Shown piece by piece: positions 24,190-35,994 of a stretch of 64,000 nt of DNA. The DNA is from Stictocephala bisonia (taxonomy: Eukaryota; Arthropoda; Insecta; Hemiptera; Membracidae): assembly GCA_035578905.1 (NCBI GenBank), contig JAQJVL010000173.1, positions 310,001-374,000 on the forward strand. The letters are read 5' to 3'. A program made the position numbers and the translations under genes. The notes under the pieces are model-generated. The model made no database searches, was not told where the DNA came from, and worked only from the letters and a program-made list of their open reading frames with translations. Every line of letters begins with the position of its first letter. Position 1 is the first letter of the stretch.

Positions 24190-24690
24190 ACGAAGTGGCA
24201 ATACTGGGACCACTGACCTTGTATACAAAACTCTAGGAAGTGAACAAAGAATTTTTAGGTTACCTAAAGTAAACAAATCTTTTTTTAGACAGTCATTACA
24301 ATACATAGGGCCCAAGTACTTCAACCAACTGCCACATGAAATCAGTCTCCCAAAATTTAGACGCTTTTAGCAAAAAACTTAAAAATTGGCTATGGTCCCA
24401 AGAGGATATTTCCAGCTTAAATTATGTTTTATCTTAAAGTTATTAACTTGCAACTGAATCTTTTGGTGTGTACAAGCAAAGAAAAACGTAATGTATATAT
24501 GTATTTGTAAATGTATACAGTTTGTGTATATAAAAATGTGTGTAAATTTATATGCTTTGTATTTAATTACAAACATGGAAGTTTTTAATTTTAGTCACAA
24601 ATAGGAGAGGCATTTGGTTTATTTTAAGTTTTTGCTCAAGACTGGACTGGACTCAAGTTTATTAGTTTATTTTATTTTTTAAGTGTTGCG
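24190..24690 (+). mobile_element. 5'-truncated LINE inserted in opposite orientation
   Basis: The plus-strand frame reads SFFRQSLQYIGPKYFNQLPH then EISLPKFRRF, and after a one-base shift SKKLKNWLW, ending at TAA 24435-24437. This is the typical extreme C-terminus of non-LTR ORF2 (RSL.Y.GPK.[FW]N.LP.EI….F...LK.WL). A 3' UTR-like stretch and a T/A-rich tail extend to about 24690. It interrupts a minus-strand LINE copy, so it is a nested insertion. Confidence 0.6.
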
Positions 24691-25262
24691 TTGACCATCA
24701 GTACTGGAAATTGTGGTCAGCGTAAATTCCGAAACTGTATTCTGTTTTCTGTATTCTAACATTTACTGTGCAATAAATCATTATCATATAAAGGGGACGG
24801 CAGAGATCCACAGGATTCGCTCCACAGATAGTATGAATTACTTTTTTCTGCAATGTAAGAATTTTTTTAACATGAGGAGAGTATCTCCATAACAAGATTC
24901 CATATATTATGTGATTGAAAAAATCGTAAGTATGCAGACTCGTTAGTAACAACTCCCTTTAATTTCTATATTAAATAATTCATTCTTGCAATTTTTTTAA
25001 AAAGTATTATCTATCTGCTCCTTCCATAATAATTTTGAATCAATAACAAAATCAAGTAATTTGACAGAATTTTCTACTATTCCTTGAGATAACCTCAACA
25101 TAATGTTTGTGTTTTATCTTGATTACACATAAATTTATTGGCTGAAACCCAAGTCAATGCAGAGTCAATTTATTGATTTGTAATTCCATTAAGGGTGCTG
25201 ATATTTGTATGAACTACAATTAAAGTGGTATCATCAGCATATTACCGAATCCACTGTGATAT
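24691..25262 (-). pseudogene. LINE reverse-transcriptase fragment with YADD box
   Basis: On the minus strand the catalytic YADDTTLIVV box is at about 25241-25212. It is followed, after stops and frame changes, by an 84-codon open piece containing YGILLWRYSPHVKKILTLQK then KVIHTICG and LCRPLY, the thumb region of Jockey/CR1-type reverse transcriptases. The order and spacing match one LINE copy reading right to left and continuing at 23930-24180. Several in-frame stops show that it is dead. Confidence 0.65.
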
Positions 25263-25264
25263 TC

Positions 25265-26050
25265 TAGGTAGGTCTTAATTTGAAACAATGATTTATTTAT
25301 TTATTAAGTCCTTAAAAAAGATACTGAACCAACTTTAGGTGTTGGATATGATTAAATTGATCTACTTACAATTTTTGCTTTACATTGAAATAGCAAACTA
25401 AACAAGATAAGCCCTGAGCTAAAACAAAGTCGCTCTTATCTTCAATTGTCAATGTCACTGGTAGGTACTTTCCTCTAAACTCTGACTAAGAACTATTTGT
25501 GATCAGCTGTTATGGGTTTAGTTGAATGTACCTTTAATTAACAAAAATTCTCATAGTTTGAATATTTGTCACAATAATTTGTTGTTCATAACAAGAAAAG
25601 AATAAAATGTTTTTTTTTTTTTTTTTAGTATCGATGTGAGAAAAATAAAAGATCCACCTTCTTACAGCTCATTCACAAACATGATTCAGAATTAAGATCA
25701 TAAAACCAAGTGAATCAGAGAGTATCATAGACTAGTTGACCTTAAGGCTAGGAAGTGTTGCAACGTATGAGTGTGTATGTGGGAAGGTTAAGGCCTATCA
25801 CCATACTGTTACACATGACAACACAAGTTGGCACTTAGCTGTGAATTGTGTAACGCAAACACCACCTTCACTTCTGTCATCAATACAAGCCACAGTCACT
25901 GCAAAAACTGGCGGATTTCTGACACAACAGCCACACCAGTCCAATGACCAACATCGTGGCCAATTGTTGGACTAACGTGATTCTGTATTTGGTAGTATTG
26001 TACTCTGATACAATATTTATTACCATATTTGATTAAAGATATTTTTAAAC
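25265..26050. other. Non-coding sequence
   Basis: Contains a T-run of about 19 bases at 25609-25627. The frame at 25736-25975 is unrecognised and has no splice context. Confidence 0.35.
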
Positions 26051-26053
26051 ACA

Positions 26054-26392
26054 CTAGTAGCACAGTCCTGTAAACCTACTACTTGGAACAAAGTTTTGTG
26101 GAGATTGTAGGTTCTATTCTCAGTCCTCAAATACTAACACAGCCTCCGCTCAATGGTTGCCATCAACATGGACATTTTTTCTAGAGAGGTCTGGAGTATT
26201 CATGTTCGGTGGTATTCAGGATACAGATGTTGTATATGGAAGAGAACTGAGTATCAGGCTTGTCAATTGGCTGAAAATCATACCAATACTACATGGTTCG
26301 GATTCCACATAAAGCTGTAGATCCCTTGGTCACCAACATAAAGGCTGCCATGGGCTATTAATAAATGGCTCTTTCTAAAGAAACACCGACCT
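26054..26392 (+). mobile_element. tRNA-derived SINE family A, copy 2
   Basis: Begins CTAGTAGCACAGTCCTGTAA (A-box-like), followed by GTAGGTTCTATTCTCAG (B-box-like GGTTCTATTC). The shared body then contains CCGCTCAATGGTTGCCATCA, ACATGGACA, a TGGCTGAAAATCATACC block, CATAAAGCTGTAGATCCC and TATTAATAAATGGC. It is roughly 340 bases long and the most complete copy of the family here. Confidence 0.7.
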
Positions 26393-26399
26393 TAGTTAG

Positions 26400-29300
26400 C
26401 AACAATGACTACACTCGTTCATCTACACTCATTCACCTATCATATTCGCCTATATCTACACAATCAGTATATTAGAAATGAATAATGAATATACTTTCAG
26501 AGCAATTTACCATGCTGAAGAGACATAGTAAGAGGCACAAAATGGGCATGAGATTTTGTTGATCACAAATCACTTTTTAAACATTTTAGAAATGGCGAGA
26601 GTCAAAACTGGGAGTTCTCTTTAGTTTTAAATTTGTCATTCCTTAAAAAAATGTGAAAAATGTATATGTGATAAAGAATGTTATGTTTACTTAGGCTCTA
26701 TACCCGTTTTTGATTTAAAAGATTCAACAAGTTCTTGAATGCCCCACACCTCCCCTTTACTCAGGATCTCCCACGTTAGAACGGTCGCTTAAAATCTCGA
26801 TATCCACGTCTACGTACTAATCTCAGTTGTGCAGATCACATTTCTTGCCCAATACTAGCTAAGCCGTAGGTAGCGTGGAACAGTTTTGATGGACAAAATA
26901 AGTTCCTTATTACTGTCCGTCAATACTTATTGGTGGGATGAACGTCCCTTATAGGGAATGGACATTGTTGAATCGGTTCCCAACTGGCGTTGCATATGTA
27001 ACTACTGGAAATGTATATAGTTATATAGTTAAAAGTTGATTAATAAACAAGAAAATTATTTTTTCTATCAAATCACTGAGAAGAAAAATATTTGTTATTC
27101 CATTAATTATATGACCAAAAACTGTTGTGAACCCATTATCAAAATTAGGCTATACAGAATTGTTTTTAAGCTGCCATGTAGGCTTAAATAGCAAGAAAAC
27201 TATATGTTAACAAGAATTTTATGTTAATAGTGAGAAAACTTATCAAAATGAAGACTTATTCTTAACTTACTTGCTGCTCTGAACAACTGTTTTTCGGTGT
27301 GTGTTCAACAAAAGTAGTAAGGCATCGCTAAAGGAGTGACGGAAATATCATGCATATATTGCACAGCATGTGATTGGTCTACTGCATGATTAATCAGTGA
27401 ACTAGGTCAGTCAGTCCATCACAGGATAGATTAAGGAAGAAACAGAGGATGGATTAAGGAAGGGACGTCACAGCTGGTTTGTTAGGCAAATTGACCAATT
27501 AGACCAGCCGAGCGAGCGAAGCGTTGAAGTTAAATGCTTCCATGAAAGAAAATAGTGACATTCATTCTGATGTATGAAAGATGGATGGAGGAAGAAGTCT
27601 GTTAACCATAGGAACTAGTAACACTTCAAGGAGTCCTTTAGTGAGGATACAGTGTATTTTTGTACCATTATTTTTCTATTTACAAAAGTCTACTTTGTAC
27701 TTTCCATGCTAAACTTAATAATACATCTAAATAGTTGTTGGAACATGAACATTTTGACAAAGAAATACCACAACCTAATGCACTAACTTGTCAGTCATTG
27801 TCTGTAGTAGATTATGCTTTTATCATAACAACCTTCAAAAGCGATTACTATTATAATTTTATGCTTCTAACACCTGAGAATGAATACATTATTTGTAGGT
27901 TAATCCTTTGTACAATATATTTGCATAGAAAATATTGTGGATAGGTACATTCCCCAAATGACATTTTTCTGTGAATGTTAATTATTGACAATCAAGTAAT
28001 TTTATCCATACAAAGTTGACGAAAGTTTTCTATTTGTTGATGTACTTGCAATTTTTGTGTAGTTGAAATTATATGAAAACCTTTTATATTTACCATTAGT
28101 TAATATATACACAGGTTGGATTGGGCTGCTCAAAGTTCCTAGTTCAAAATTATTGGTGCTTGGTTAAATATATATGTGATAGAAAATTACCTACATTTTG
28201 ACAAATACTTGATCCAAAATATAATGAATGAGAAAGCCATTTGTTACATGTATATCCTCATTACAATAGGATATAAACAACCATTTTTAAGTGCATTTTT
28301 GAACATTTAAATGTGCAAGATCTGAAATATTATTTTTATAAGATTTCTAAAAATAGACACATGACTGTAACCGTTTGTCAAGTTAGTACTTACATCTTGT
28401 GTGATTTCTTTTCAATTCTAAATTACAAATATTGTGATGTCCGATACCTGAGAGCAGGGCAGATGTAGCAGTACGCAGCGTGACATTGCCGCAGCAGGTA
28501 GTTAAGTACATCTCCGAGCTTTTCCGGAACATAAGATAGACTCTCCTGCCACATCACTGTTCCATGGGCTACCCACAACCCATCACTAGACTGTTGGTTC
28601 ACACTTGCACTCGGTATCCCAGCAGTTCACTTCTTAGCTGTTTAATTGCAGTCACCGTTAGCTGCTGAGTATGTTTCTTTTACTGTTAGTATTTAAGAAG
28701 ATGTTAGAGTTAGTTAGCTATGTAAGTACGGGATGAATGTCCAAGGAGGATGTATGTATGCAAGACATGAATAAAGCACGTGCCAACTGACAAAATGTAA
28801 GATAAAATAAAGAATATCTTTACCTAAGCAAAATTTGGACATTAGGGTCCTTTCTTATACTTAACCAAGGACTACTACTAAATTACTTGATGCCTGAAAT
28901 GGAGCGAGGATATTTCAGCGTTATATGCCTTTAATGGGCTGGGTGGGGGGAGGGTTGTTTTAGAAAGATGTTATAGTTAGTAATAAACTCTCCCCCATTG
29001 GAAAACAAACGGTATAAAATCTAATCAATGACTTAACCATAAATCAAAATATATCCATAAAAGTGGATGAAAAAAATTGAAGAGGGTTGGTGATAGCGTT
29101 GTGTAATTTTTTAGGGGGGTTAGTGTTACTAATACACGGGGGAAGGGGAGGTCTGAAAAGGCAGATTTTAGTGTTACGTAATTTAAGAATGACTCCTAAA
29201 TGTACTGAACATAATTTTCGAAACCTAACTTTTTTACTAATCAAAAATTTAAGTGTCTGGTGGATCTAACAAGGTAAGTAAGTGTACCTAGCTGATCTGT

Positions 29301-29800
29301 GGTGGAGCTTGGAGTTGTCTGCAATCTTGGATCTATTCTCCATTAATGTAAAACAGTTCAGCTGGTACTTTCTATGTTTTTTGTTTCCGATTTAAAAAAT
29401 TCTCGATCTGTAATTTTGTAGGTATTAAACTGTAGTGGAGAATGTTGATTGCTTAAAGTATTCTCAATTATATTTTACAGGCTTTCTTTGGTTGATTTGA
29501 GAAAATTTAACATTGGAGAAGAAATTTATTCTGCCTGGAACTAGGCGGGTAGTCAAAGGAATTTCTTATCAAACCAGCTCTTCCCCCAATAAGGAGTCTT
29601 GAAGATTTTTTATATCTGAAGTGTAGTTTATATCTGAACAGTAAGAATTCGAGTTCATAATAGGGAAACGTCTGGTGTTAAATAACGTTTCTTACATATG
29701 TATAAATTTATGTTCTAATAGTCTACTACACAATTTCCTAGTCTTATCACATTTTTTACGATTAAAACCTGTCAATAAACACTCTGTAATTATTACGAAA
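26400..29800. other. Non-coding stretch
   Basis: No exon with supportable coding and no element ends. A plus-strand GTAAGTAAGT donor-like word at about 29275 follows no convincing coding. GC-richer stretches near 28440-28640 and 26750-26990 have no open frames of note. Confidence 0.35.
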
Positions 29801-29804
29801 ACAG

Positions 29805-29888
29805 AAAAGTAAAGATAGATTGAAGACATCGCGTTGGCCGGATCGACAACAGAACGTGGGTCTGGCGGCTCCGGGCGGCAAGAGCAAG
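29805..29888 (+). CDS. Candidate plus-strand exon, unrecognised protein
   Basis: Between an acceptor-like CGAAAACAG (ending 29804) and the donor GTCAGT (29889), a stretch of exactly 28 codons is open in phase 0 at both ends. It reads KSKDRLKTSRWPDRQQNVGL then AAPGGKSK. GC content jumps relative to the flanks and the peptide is charged and non-repetitive, as expected for a real exon. The polypyrimidine tract is weak and I recognise no family. It could belong to an unknown plus-strand gene or be a processed fragment. Confidence 0.3.
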
Positions 29889-30083
29889 GTCAGTCCAAGG
29901 CCTGTTCATATCCAGTCCTGCATTCTCTTTACACACCATTTACAATACACTATTACATAACCGTATCGCTAATATCCTGTATGATTTTCGTCAATTCAGA
30001 CGAGACCAACAGTGGATAGTAATTTACGTGGAACAAAATTTTCTCCAACAAAAATGAAGGGTTTGACGTAAATAAGCAGAAAG

Positions 30084-30590
30084 TTACATGTTCATTACCA
30101 ATGACATTAACTTGGCGTGTTCGATGACATTGACGGCCTCGTCGATTGCATCAGTGATACCAGTACACCCGATGACGCTATCAACAAATCCGTTCATGGA
30201 CAGCTCCATGAAAAGTGACACCTCGTCAGAAAACTGTCCGTAGTCGGTTACGACATCGGAGTATTTGCTACTCATTTGGGATTTACGTGTCTCAACGGTC
30301 AACTGTCAACACTGCAGGCTACGGTCTACATTCTAAATTTGTTCATCAACAGTTCAGAGGTAGACAAATATTCTCCAAGTTGTTTAGCATCTCTTGGGTT
30401 TTGGACATTCACGTTATATTCACTTCTGCAAGCTTATGACGAAGGCTATGCCAGATGTCGAGAGAAAATACGTCGATTAAAAATGTCTACACTTCCCTTT
30501 ATGTTGATGTTATTCAAATACCTTAACAATTCATCGCGTAGCAGATTTGCAGAGCATAAGGACGAAATCTCAATTTTTTAGCATTGTGAC
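30084..30590 (-). pseudogene. Degenerate minus-strand coding stretch, unidentified
   Basis: A 72-codon frame (30302-30084) contains KYSDVVTDYGQFSDEVSLFM and MNGFVDSVIGCTGITDAIDE, with no composition bias. Upstream in another frame (about 30590-30330) are YLNNINIKGSVDIFNRR and, after stops, NVQNPRDAKQLGEYLSTSEL. The two pieces read like consecutive parts of one protein that has acquired stops and a shift. No family was recognised. A 101-codon plus-strand frame (30276-30581) overlaps and could instead be the real one, though it looks less protein-like. Confidence 0.25.
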
Positions 30591-31214
30591 TCTTCTATTC
30601 CAAACAAAAACTCGTGTCCAACTTATTCAGAATGCGCCCCCTTCCACCTCTTCACTTAGAGCAAGTAATACAAATATAATAGACATAGGCAAGCCAACCA
30701 TAGAGGCAGTTGAAGCCGGGTCCGCCATCTTGATGGTGGCCAAATCTTCTCATGTCTCACCGCGTGAGGCACACAAAATAAAGTAAGCAATTTGTTTCCA
30801 TAAATAATTAAGCCATTTAGAGAACAAGTAAATGTTTGAAAACGAACATGTTCAATTTCAGAGTTTAGAAAGCGCAATCTCGTAAAATCTCGTTTACTTA
30901 AAATAATGTTTTTAATTAAAAAATTCAAATAACAAGAACAACTTAGTATGGATTTTTTTCTATTTTTCGGTCAGATAATTTTCGTCTGCGAGAAAGTTTC
31001 AGGTTGTTAATTGAGGTTTCATAATATCAAAAGATTTAGATTCTAAGACAATTATTTTTCTTTTATGTGGTAAAGTGGCAGGTGTAAAAACATCTCGCGT
31101 GACGTTCCTATAATCGCCTATTAGTTGGTTTTTCGCTGTTTATCGTTTGACTTGCTACCTTTACATAATTTTCCAATATAACATCTACATAAAAATATAT
31201 GTAAGCTATGAATA

Positions 31215-31709
31215 TACAAGGTGAGCCAAAAGTAAAGTGCCAAACTTCGGAAAATGGTTACATAAGTAATAATAGAAAGATAATAAAAATTACACTTAAA
31301 AACACGTTGCTTCCCAGATACCCCTTTTTTTATTAAAAAAATTTACCTCCGAGTTGGCTTAACCGATCTTTATGAAACTCGCTACGCATTTTAAGATAAT
31401 GAATAATTATTTTAATCAACTTGATCCAATGTTAAATATCAAAATGGCGGCCATTTTAAACTTAACATTAGATTGAGTCTATTTGTTTCTATAATAGGTA
31501 TCCTTTATCTTAACATGCATAGCGAGATTCATAAAGATCGGTTAAGCCAACTCGGAGATAACAGTTTTTTTTTTTTTGTGAACAAAACAAAATTGCGGAT
31601 ATCTGGTTAACGAAGCGTTATGGAAAAAATGTATTCTTGATTGTCTCTCTATTTTTACCTATATAACCATTTCCCGGCGTTTCGCACTTTACTTTTGTGA
31701 TACACTGTA
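31215..31709. mobile_element. Tc1/mariner-like foldback MITE, near-complete palindrome
   Basis: The ends are TACAAGGTGAGCCAAAAGTA with AAGTGC and, in reverse complement, TACAGTGTATCACAAAAGTA with AAGTGC, inside TA dinucleotides (31213-31214 and 31710-31711), as for Tc1/mariner insertions. The arms stay complementary far inward: TCCGAGTTGGCTTAACCGAT and CTTTATGAAACTCGCTA on the left are mirrored on the right at about 31500-31557. The centre, near 31441-31460, is AAAATGGCGGCCATTTT. The whole 495 bases can fold into one hairpin. There is no coding capacity. Confidence 0.75.
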
Positions 31710-31711
31710 TA

Positions 31712-32870
31712 TCTTACGCAGAATTACTCTAATGACTAAAGATTCTAGTTGCAGTCATTGTATAAGAGCTCGACGCTTCGTAATGGAAATGTAAGTGGAG
31801 CGGGGTGCCATTTTGGTGGTGGCGGCCGGTTTCACCGCAGGTAGTAATGCTATGCCCACTATTTGTATTACTAGCTATGTGCCTCTTCATAGGTCTTCTA
31901 TTAACGACGCTCAGAGACGGCGATAGCGGGACTTTTGTTATAGTCTACAATCAAATCTACCGCCACCTGCTCTGTGTACTCGGTGCATTAGCGATGTTCA
32001 ACTCTAAACAACTCTAAGCCGATTAAAGATTGCCATATACTGAAGTGTGTATTCGTCAAAACTTCCTCAGCGACCCCCACCATTTCGCAAGTGTAGGTGA
32101 GAGGCAGTGCCGGAATCAGTATACCTGTGTAGATAAAATAAAATTTCATTATATTATGATTAATTACGTTTCAACACAATAATAATTCGACACTCAACAA
32201 TTGCGAAGACTAAATGTCATAAGTGTGCGTAAAACTTAATGTTTAATGGGTAGTACAGCAGTTGAACATTCCTAGTGTTAGATTAAGCAATTATTTACAC
32301 GCTTTCCACGTTCGCAATCAAATATAGGCTTCAAATTAACTGTAATTAATTATGTTTGTTGAAATGATGCTACGATAGATAGATGAGTTTCACAGTAAGC
32401 ATATGCAAAACTGAGGCGAGCTCCAGAAAACTTGGCTAATAATGCTAATTAAGCCATACCTGACCCGGAAAGAGATTACGACTTAATCTTGAAAACCTGA
32501 CTTCACCGTGCTCTTTTTACCGAAACGGAAACTGTTCTCTAATCATAACATTCCAGGTGTTTTATTTACTTATTTATTTTTAATTACAACTATTATTAAT
32601 CTAAACTACAGTAAAAAGTATATTAGGAAGGATGCGATTTTTAACACAGATACTACATCTTAGGTTTAAAAATCTCTAAAACTGACAAAGGTTTTAAACG
32701 TATATGTCCTTGAGCAATATCATCTCTTTTGGAAAAAATTAATAAGCTGCTTCACAATTTCTATCCATCATCATCCAGACTTACCTACAGTTACAACAAC
32801 TGAGCAGATTCTGTTTGGATTTTTTCCCTCTCGGATTCGACAACTTCCTGTCATTCCTGGCGATGTTACG
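31712..32870. other. Non-coding sequence
   Basis: One plus-strand frame (31805-32017) encodes a hydrophobic run, VVMLCPLFVLLAMCLFIGLL, but has no start context or domain. Otherwise nothing is supported. Confidence 0.3.
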
Positions 32871-33260
32871 GTCTCGATTACGATCGATCAGCATTAATTA
32901 GCAGGCCTGCCAAAACACAACGTCGCGTAAACACTCACCACCCCCGGCTGCGGACTCCGACTCGCACACAGGACGCGGAGGAAATGGGAGTGTAGGGCTC
33001 TGGTGTGCGCGACGGCAATGGCGTAGCCAGTTATCGCCGAGCAGTGCAGGTGTTTGTGATAACAGCCGAGCCGCACACGACGCGCACGGACGCCACGATA
33101 CGCGGCTCTTCGTTATCACTGCCGTATGTATACTGTAGTTTACGGCGTTGATACGACCTCCCCCTCTCCCAGTGTGGTAATTTCACCGGTCCGTAGTGTC
33201 GCAAGAGGTTTGGCTTCACATGACATGTGACGATGTGAACACAGGCCTTTATCGCGTGCT
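32870..33260 (-). promoter_or_regulatory. CpG-rich patch, candidate promoter/first exon
   Basis: About 390 bases markedly richer in GC and CpG than the surrounding sequence. Three overlapping minus-strand frames are open by composition. On the minus strand a good donor, GTG|GTGAGTG, ends the patch at about 32937, so a 5' UTR exon reading leftwards is plausible. The strand and direction would suit an upstream Mob2 transcript start. The frame with the right phase for Mob2 has no ATG, so any exon here would be non-coding or use another junction. Confidence 0.35.
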
Positions 33261-33538
33261 ACTTCCGGACGTATAATTACTGTGGAACCGATGGGTTGGC
33301 AAAGAGTAAGCCGTAACATATATAATTCCCTACAAAGTGGATATCGTGGCTACAAAAATACGTGTATTTGTATCTACAAACTCAACCGCTGCCTAAGTGT
33401 ATTTTCCTACATTACACAAACCAGCGAGCAACAGAAAATATATTTGATAATTCACTCTCCTTTCGTCACAAAACGTATTATTACTGATAAGTAACTTGTT
33501 GAAGATTTTTTTACGGTCGATCAACTTTACGCATTCCG

Positions 33539-33760
33539 ATAGACTATTGATCTGACCGCGAAACTTATCAGACAGAGTATGGATGTGAATCAGTACACTA
33601 CAAGGTGAATATTTCTGATAAAAACTAACAGTCAAGACCAGGGTTCGAGTGTGCGCTATCTCTAGACATCGATGTCTAGTTTATACAATACATAGTTTAT
33701 ATATTGATGTCTCTAGCTCAGGTACTAAGTCCTGACACCTTAAACCGCTCGGCCTCTAGT
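33539..33760 (-). mobile_element. tRNA-derived SINE family B, copy 1
   Basis: On the minus strand: GAGGCCGAGCGGTTTAAGG (A box of tRNA-Leu/Ser type). A duplicated, expanded anticodon-side region follows, with TAGACATC and its mirror, then CACTCGAACCCTGG (degraded B box). The body TTTTTATCAGAAATATTCAC … GATAAGTTTC.CG..CAGATC, AATAGTCTAT is shared with the copy at 46350-46520. Confidence 0.65.
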
Positions 33761-33769
33761 TTTCCCAAG

Positions 33770-34349
33770 AATTTATGTTTAATTAAAAATTATTAAACTC
33801 TTATTATTTGATGTACAGTAATTGTATTTTTAGAGTATTTATTCTACTATACGGAAATATGCGACGGTAGGCGCGACTTTTTCCAATTATTTAATGTATA
33901 TACTGAGCACAGAGTTGTGTTTATGATCAACATTTAGTTTTTTACTTCATAAACAACATATACCATTGATTTCATTAGCTAATACTATAATCAAGGCCTA
34001 TACACAAAATGTTCTGTATATGTTCTTAATTTGGTTGCAGATATTTGGGGAGGTTAACGATGTTCTGTTCTAAATCTGTAATGCAATTTAACACGTGATA
34101 TCAGAGTTAAGGCCACAACTAATAGGTTCTCCAGTTTAAAAAAATTGTTCGCGAGCGTTAAGTTTTTGAGCAGTTGACAAACTCGCAATCACGACTCGTA
34201 ATTATTTTGCAACGAAGAATTGACACCTTTGCGTCTACAGTTACCACTCCAGACGGTTGTTGGTAACTACTTATCTACAGAAAAAATGTACTGTAGATAA
34301 GTACGGAAGATACGACCGATATCTTCACAACAGGATGATGTGAAAAGAT
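33770..34349. other. Non-coding sequence
   Basis: AT-rich; nothing supported. The same is true of 33261-33538, apart from short chance frames. Confidence 0.35.
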
Positions 34350-34700
34350 TATGTGTAGACAACACACCTCCCAAAAGACTATATCAACTGGCCCCTCCTT
34401 CTATAACACAATGAATACTTCTTTGGTCATGTTATTTCAACTCATCTCCAAAAAGACTATATCAACTGGCACCTTCACCTCTAACACAAAAAAAAAACAC
34501 TTCTTTGGTCAGGTTATATTTAGCTCATCTCCCAAAAGACTATATTAACTGGCCCTCCTTCTCTAACACAATGAATACTTCTTTGATCGGATTATATTTG
34601 AACAAGGCGGTTTGCTCTCAAAAGATTATGAATGAGGCGGTTTCACTTCATCTCTCAAAAGATGGTGAATGAGGCGGTTTCACTTCATCTCTCAAAATAA
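34350..34700. repeat. Degenerate tandem repeats, units about 83 and 39 bp
   Basis: CAAAAGACTATATCAACTGG or a close variant recurs about every 83 bases from about 34370 (three copies), each followed by CTTC.TCTAACACA and ATACTTCTTTGGTCA-like words. A shorter unit, GAATGAGGCGGTTTCACTTC, then repeats at about 34630-34700. Confidence 0.8.
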
Positions 34701-35489
34701 GATGATACGGATTTTTTTTAATAAAATACCTAATGCGGTTTATTAGGTACTCATTTCCTCCACTAGTATGGATACGTCAGTATTTTAAAGAAATCCAATT
34801 TTCTAACGCACCAACATACATAATTTGATCATAATCTTGGATTGAAAAATGAATAGAACAAACTTAATAAAAATCTTAAGGAGCTCTACGTACAAAGACA
34901 TATTGTTAAAACATGTCATGTTGTCAGTTGCCCAGACATGAGGCTGGCGATTCCAAAGCTGATACGCAGACCAAGACCGAACTTGCTACGAAAAACGTCT
35001 GATCAGTTCATCATAGTTTGCCATTGTTAACATTCTATAACTATTCAGCACACTACATGTGCGTAACAGCTGACACATCGAGGCTATCATAACAAACAGT
35101 ATTACGTAAAGAGTTAATTAACAGATTGGAATCAGCAGAACCAATCCATCAACGACGTCGAGTCGATATAGGAACGGAAGTGGCCATCTGTAACTGAATT
35201 GTGACACTATCGGAGAGCCTTGATGACTGCTACAACTATCTTTATGGCCTCACTCATACAGATGTCGTTTCAAAAACTCTTTACATTCTCCATGATGAAA
35301 AAGACAGATGACGGAGTTGTTAAAATATTCCAGAACAAAACTCAAGTCAACCTAAAGTTATTTTAATGTCAATAGAAGTCGTCTTTACAAATTGTCCCCC
35401 CCCCCTTGGTACTGACCCTGGTAAATTGTAGAGTTTAAGAGCCAATGCAGGCATAATTACAGTTTATCTTGGAAAAACTGTCTGTTCAG

Positions 35490-35985
35490 CTCACATACTA
35501 CTTGTGAGTTCCAGAGGCAATGAACCTACCTGCAGTGCAAACACATTCCTAGCAGATGTCAGAACAACTGTCTGTTCAGCTCATAGACTGTCTACTAGAC
35601 ACCACAGACTAGTTGTGAGTTCCAGAGGCAATGAACCGGCCTGCAGTGCAGACACATTCCTAGCAGGTGTCGGATCAACCGTCTGTTCAGATCACAGACT
35701 GTCCACTAAACATCACAGACTAGTTGTGAGTTCCAGAGGCAATGAACCTGCCTGCAGTGCAGACACATTCCTAGCAGGTGTCGGGACAACCGTCTGTTCA
35801 GCACACAGACTGTCCACTAAACATCGCAGACTAGTTGTGAGTTCCAGAGGCAATGAACCTACTGCAGTGCAGACACATTCCTAGCATGTGTCGGATCAAC
35901 CGTCTGTTCAGCTCACAGACTGTCCACTAAACATCGCAGACTAGTTGTGAGTTCCAGAGGCAATGAACCTACCTGCAGACACAAT
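35490..35985. repeat. 111-bp tandem array, about 4.4 copies
   Basis: GTGAGTTCCAGAGGCAATGA occurs at 35504, 35615, 35726, 35837 and 35947 (spacings 111, 111, 111, 110). As 111 is divisible by three, it yields a false 126-codon protein with a 37-residue repeat. The array ends in a partial unit at CCTGCAGACAC. Confidence 0.93.
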
Positions 35986-35994
35986 CCAGAGCCG

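Noticed and set aside
35140..35160. Minus-strand ATGGATTGG, resembling the MDW start of some MOB2 proteins
   Set aside because: The frame reaches a stop after five codons and has no donor.
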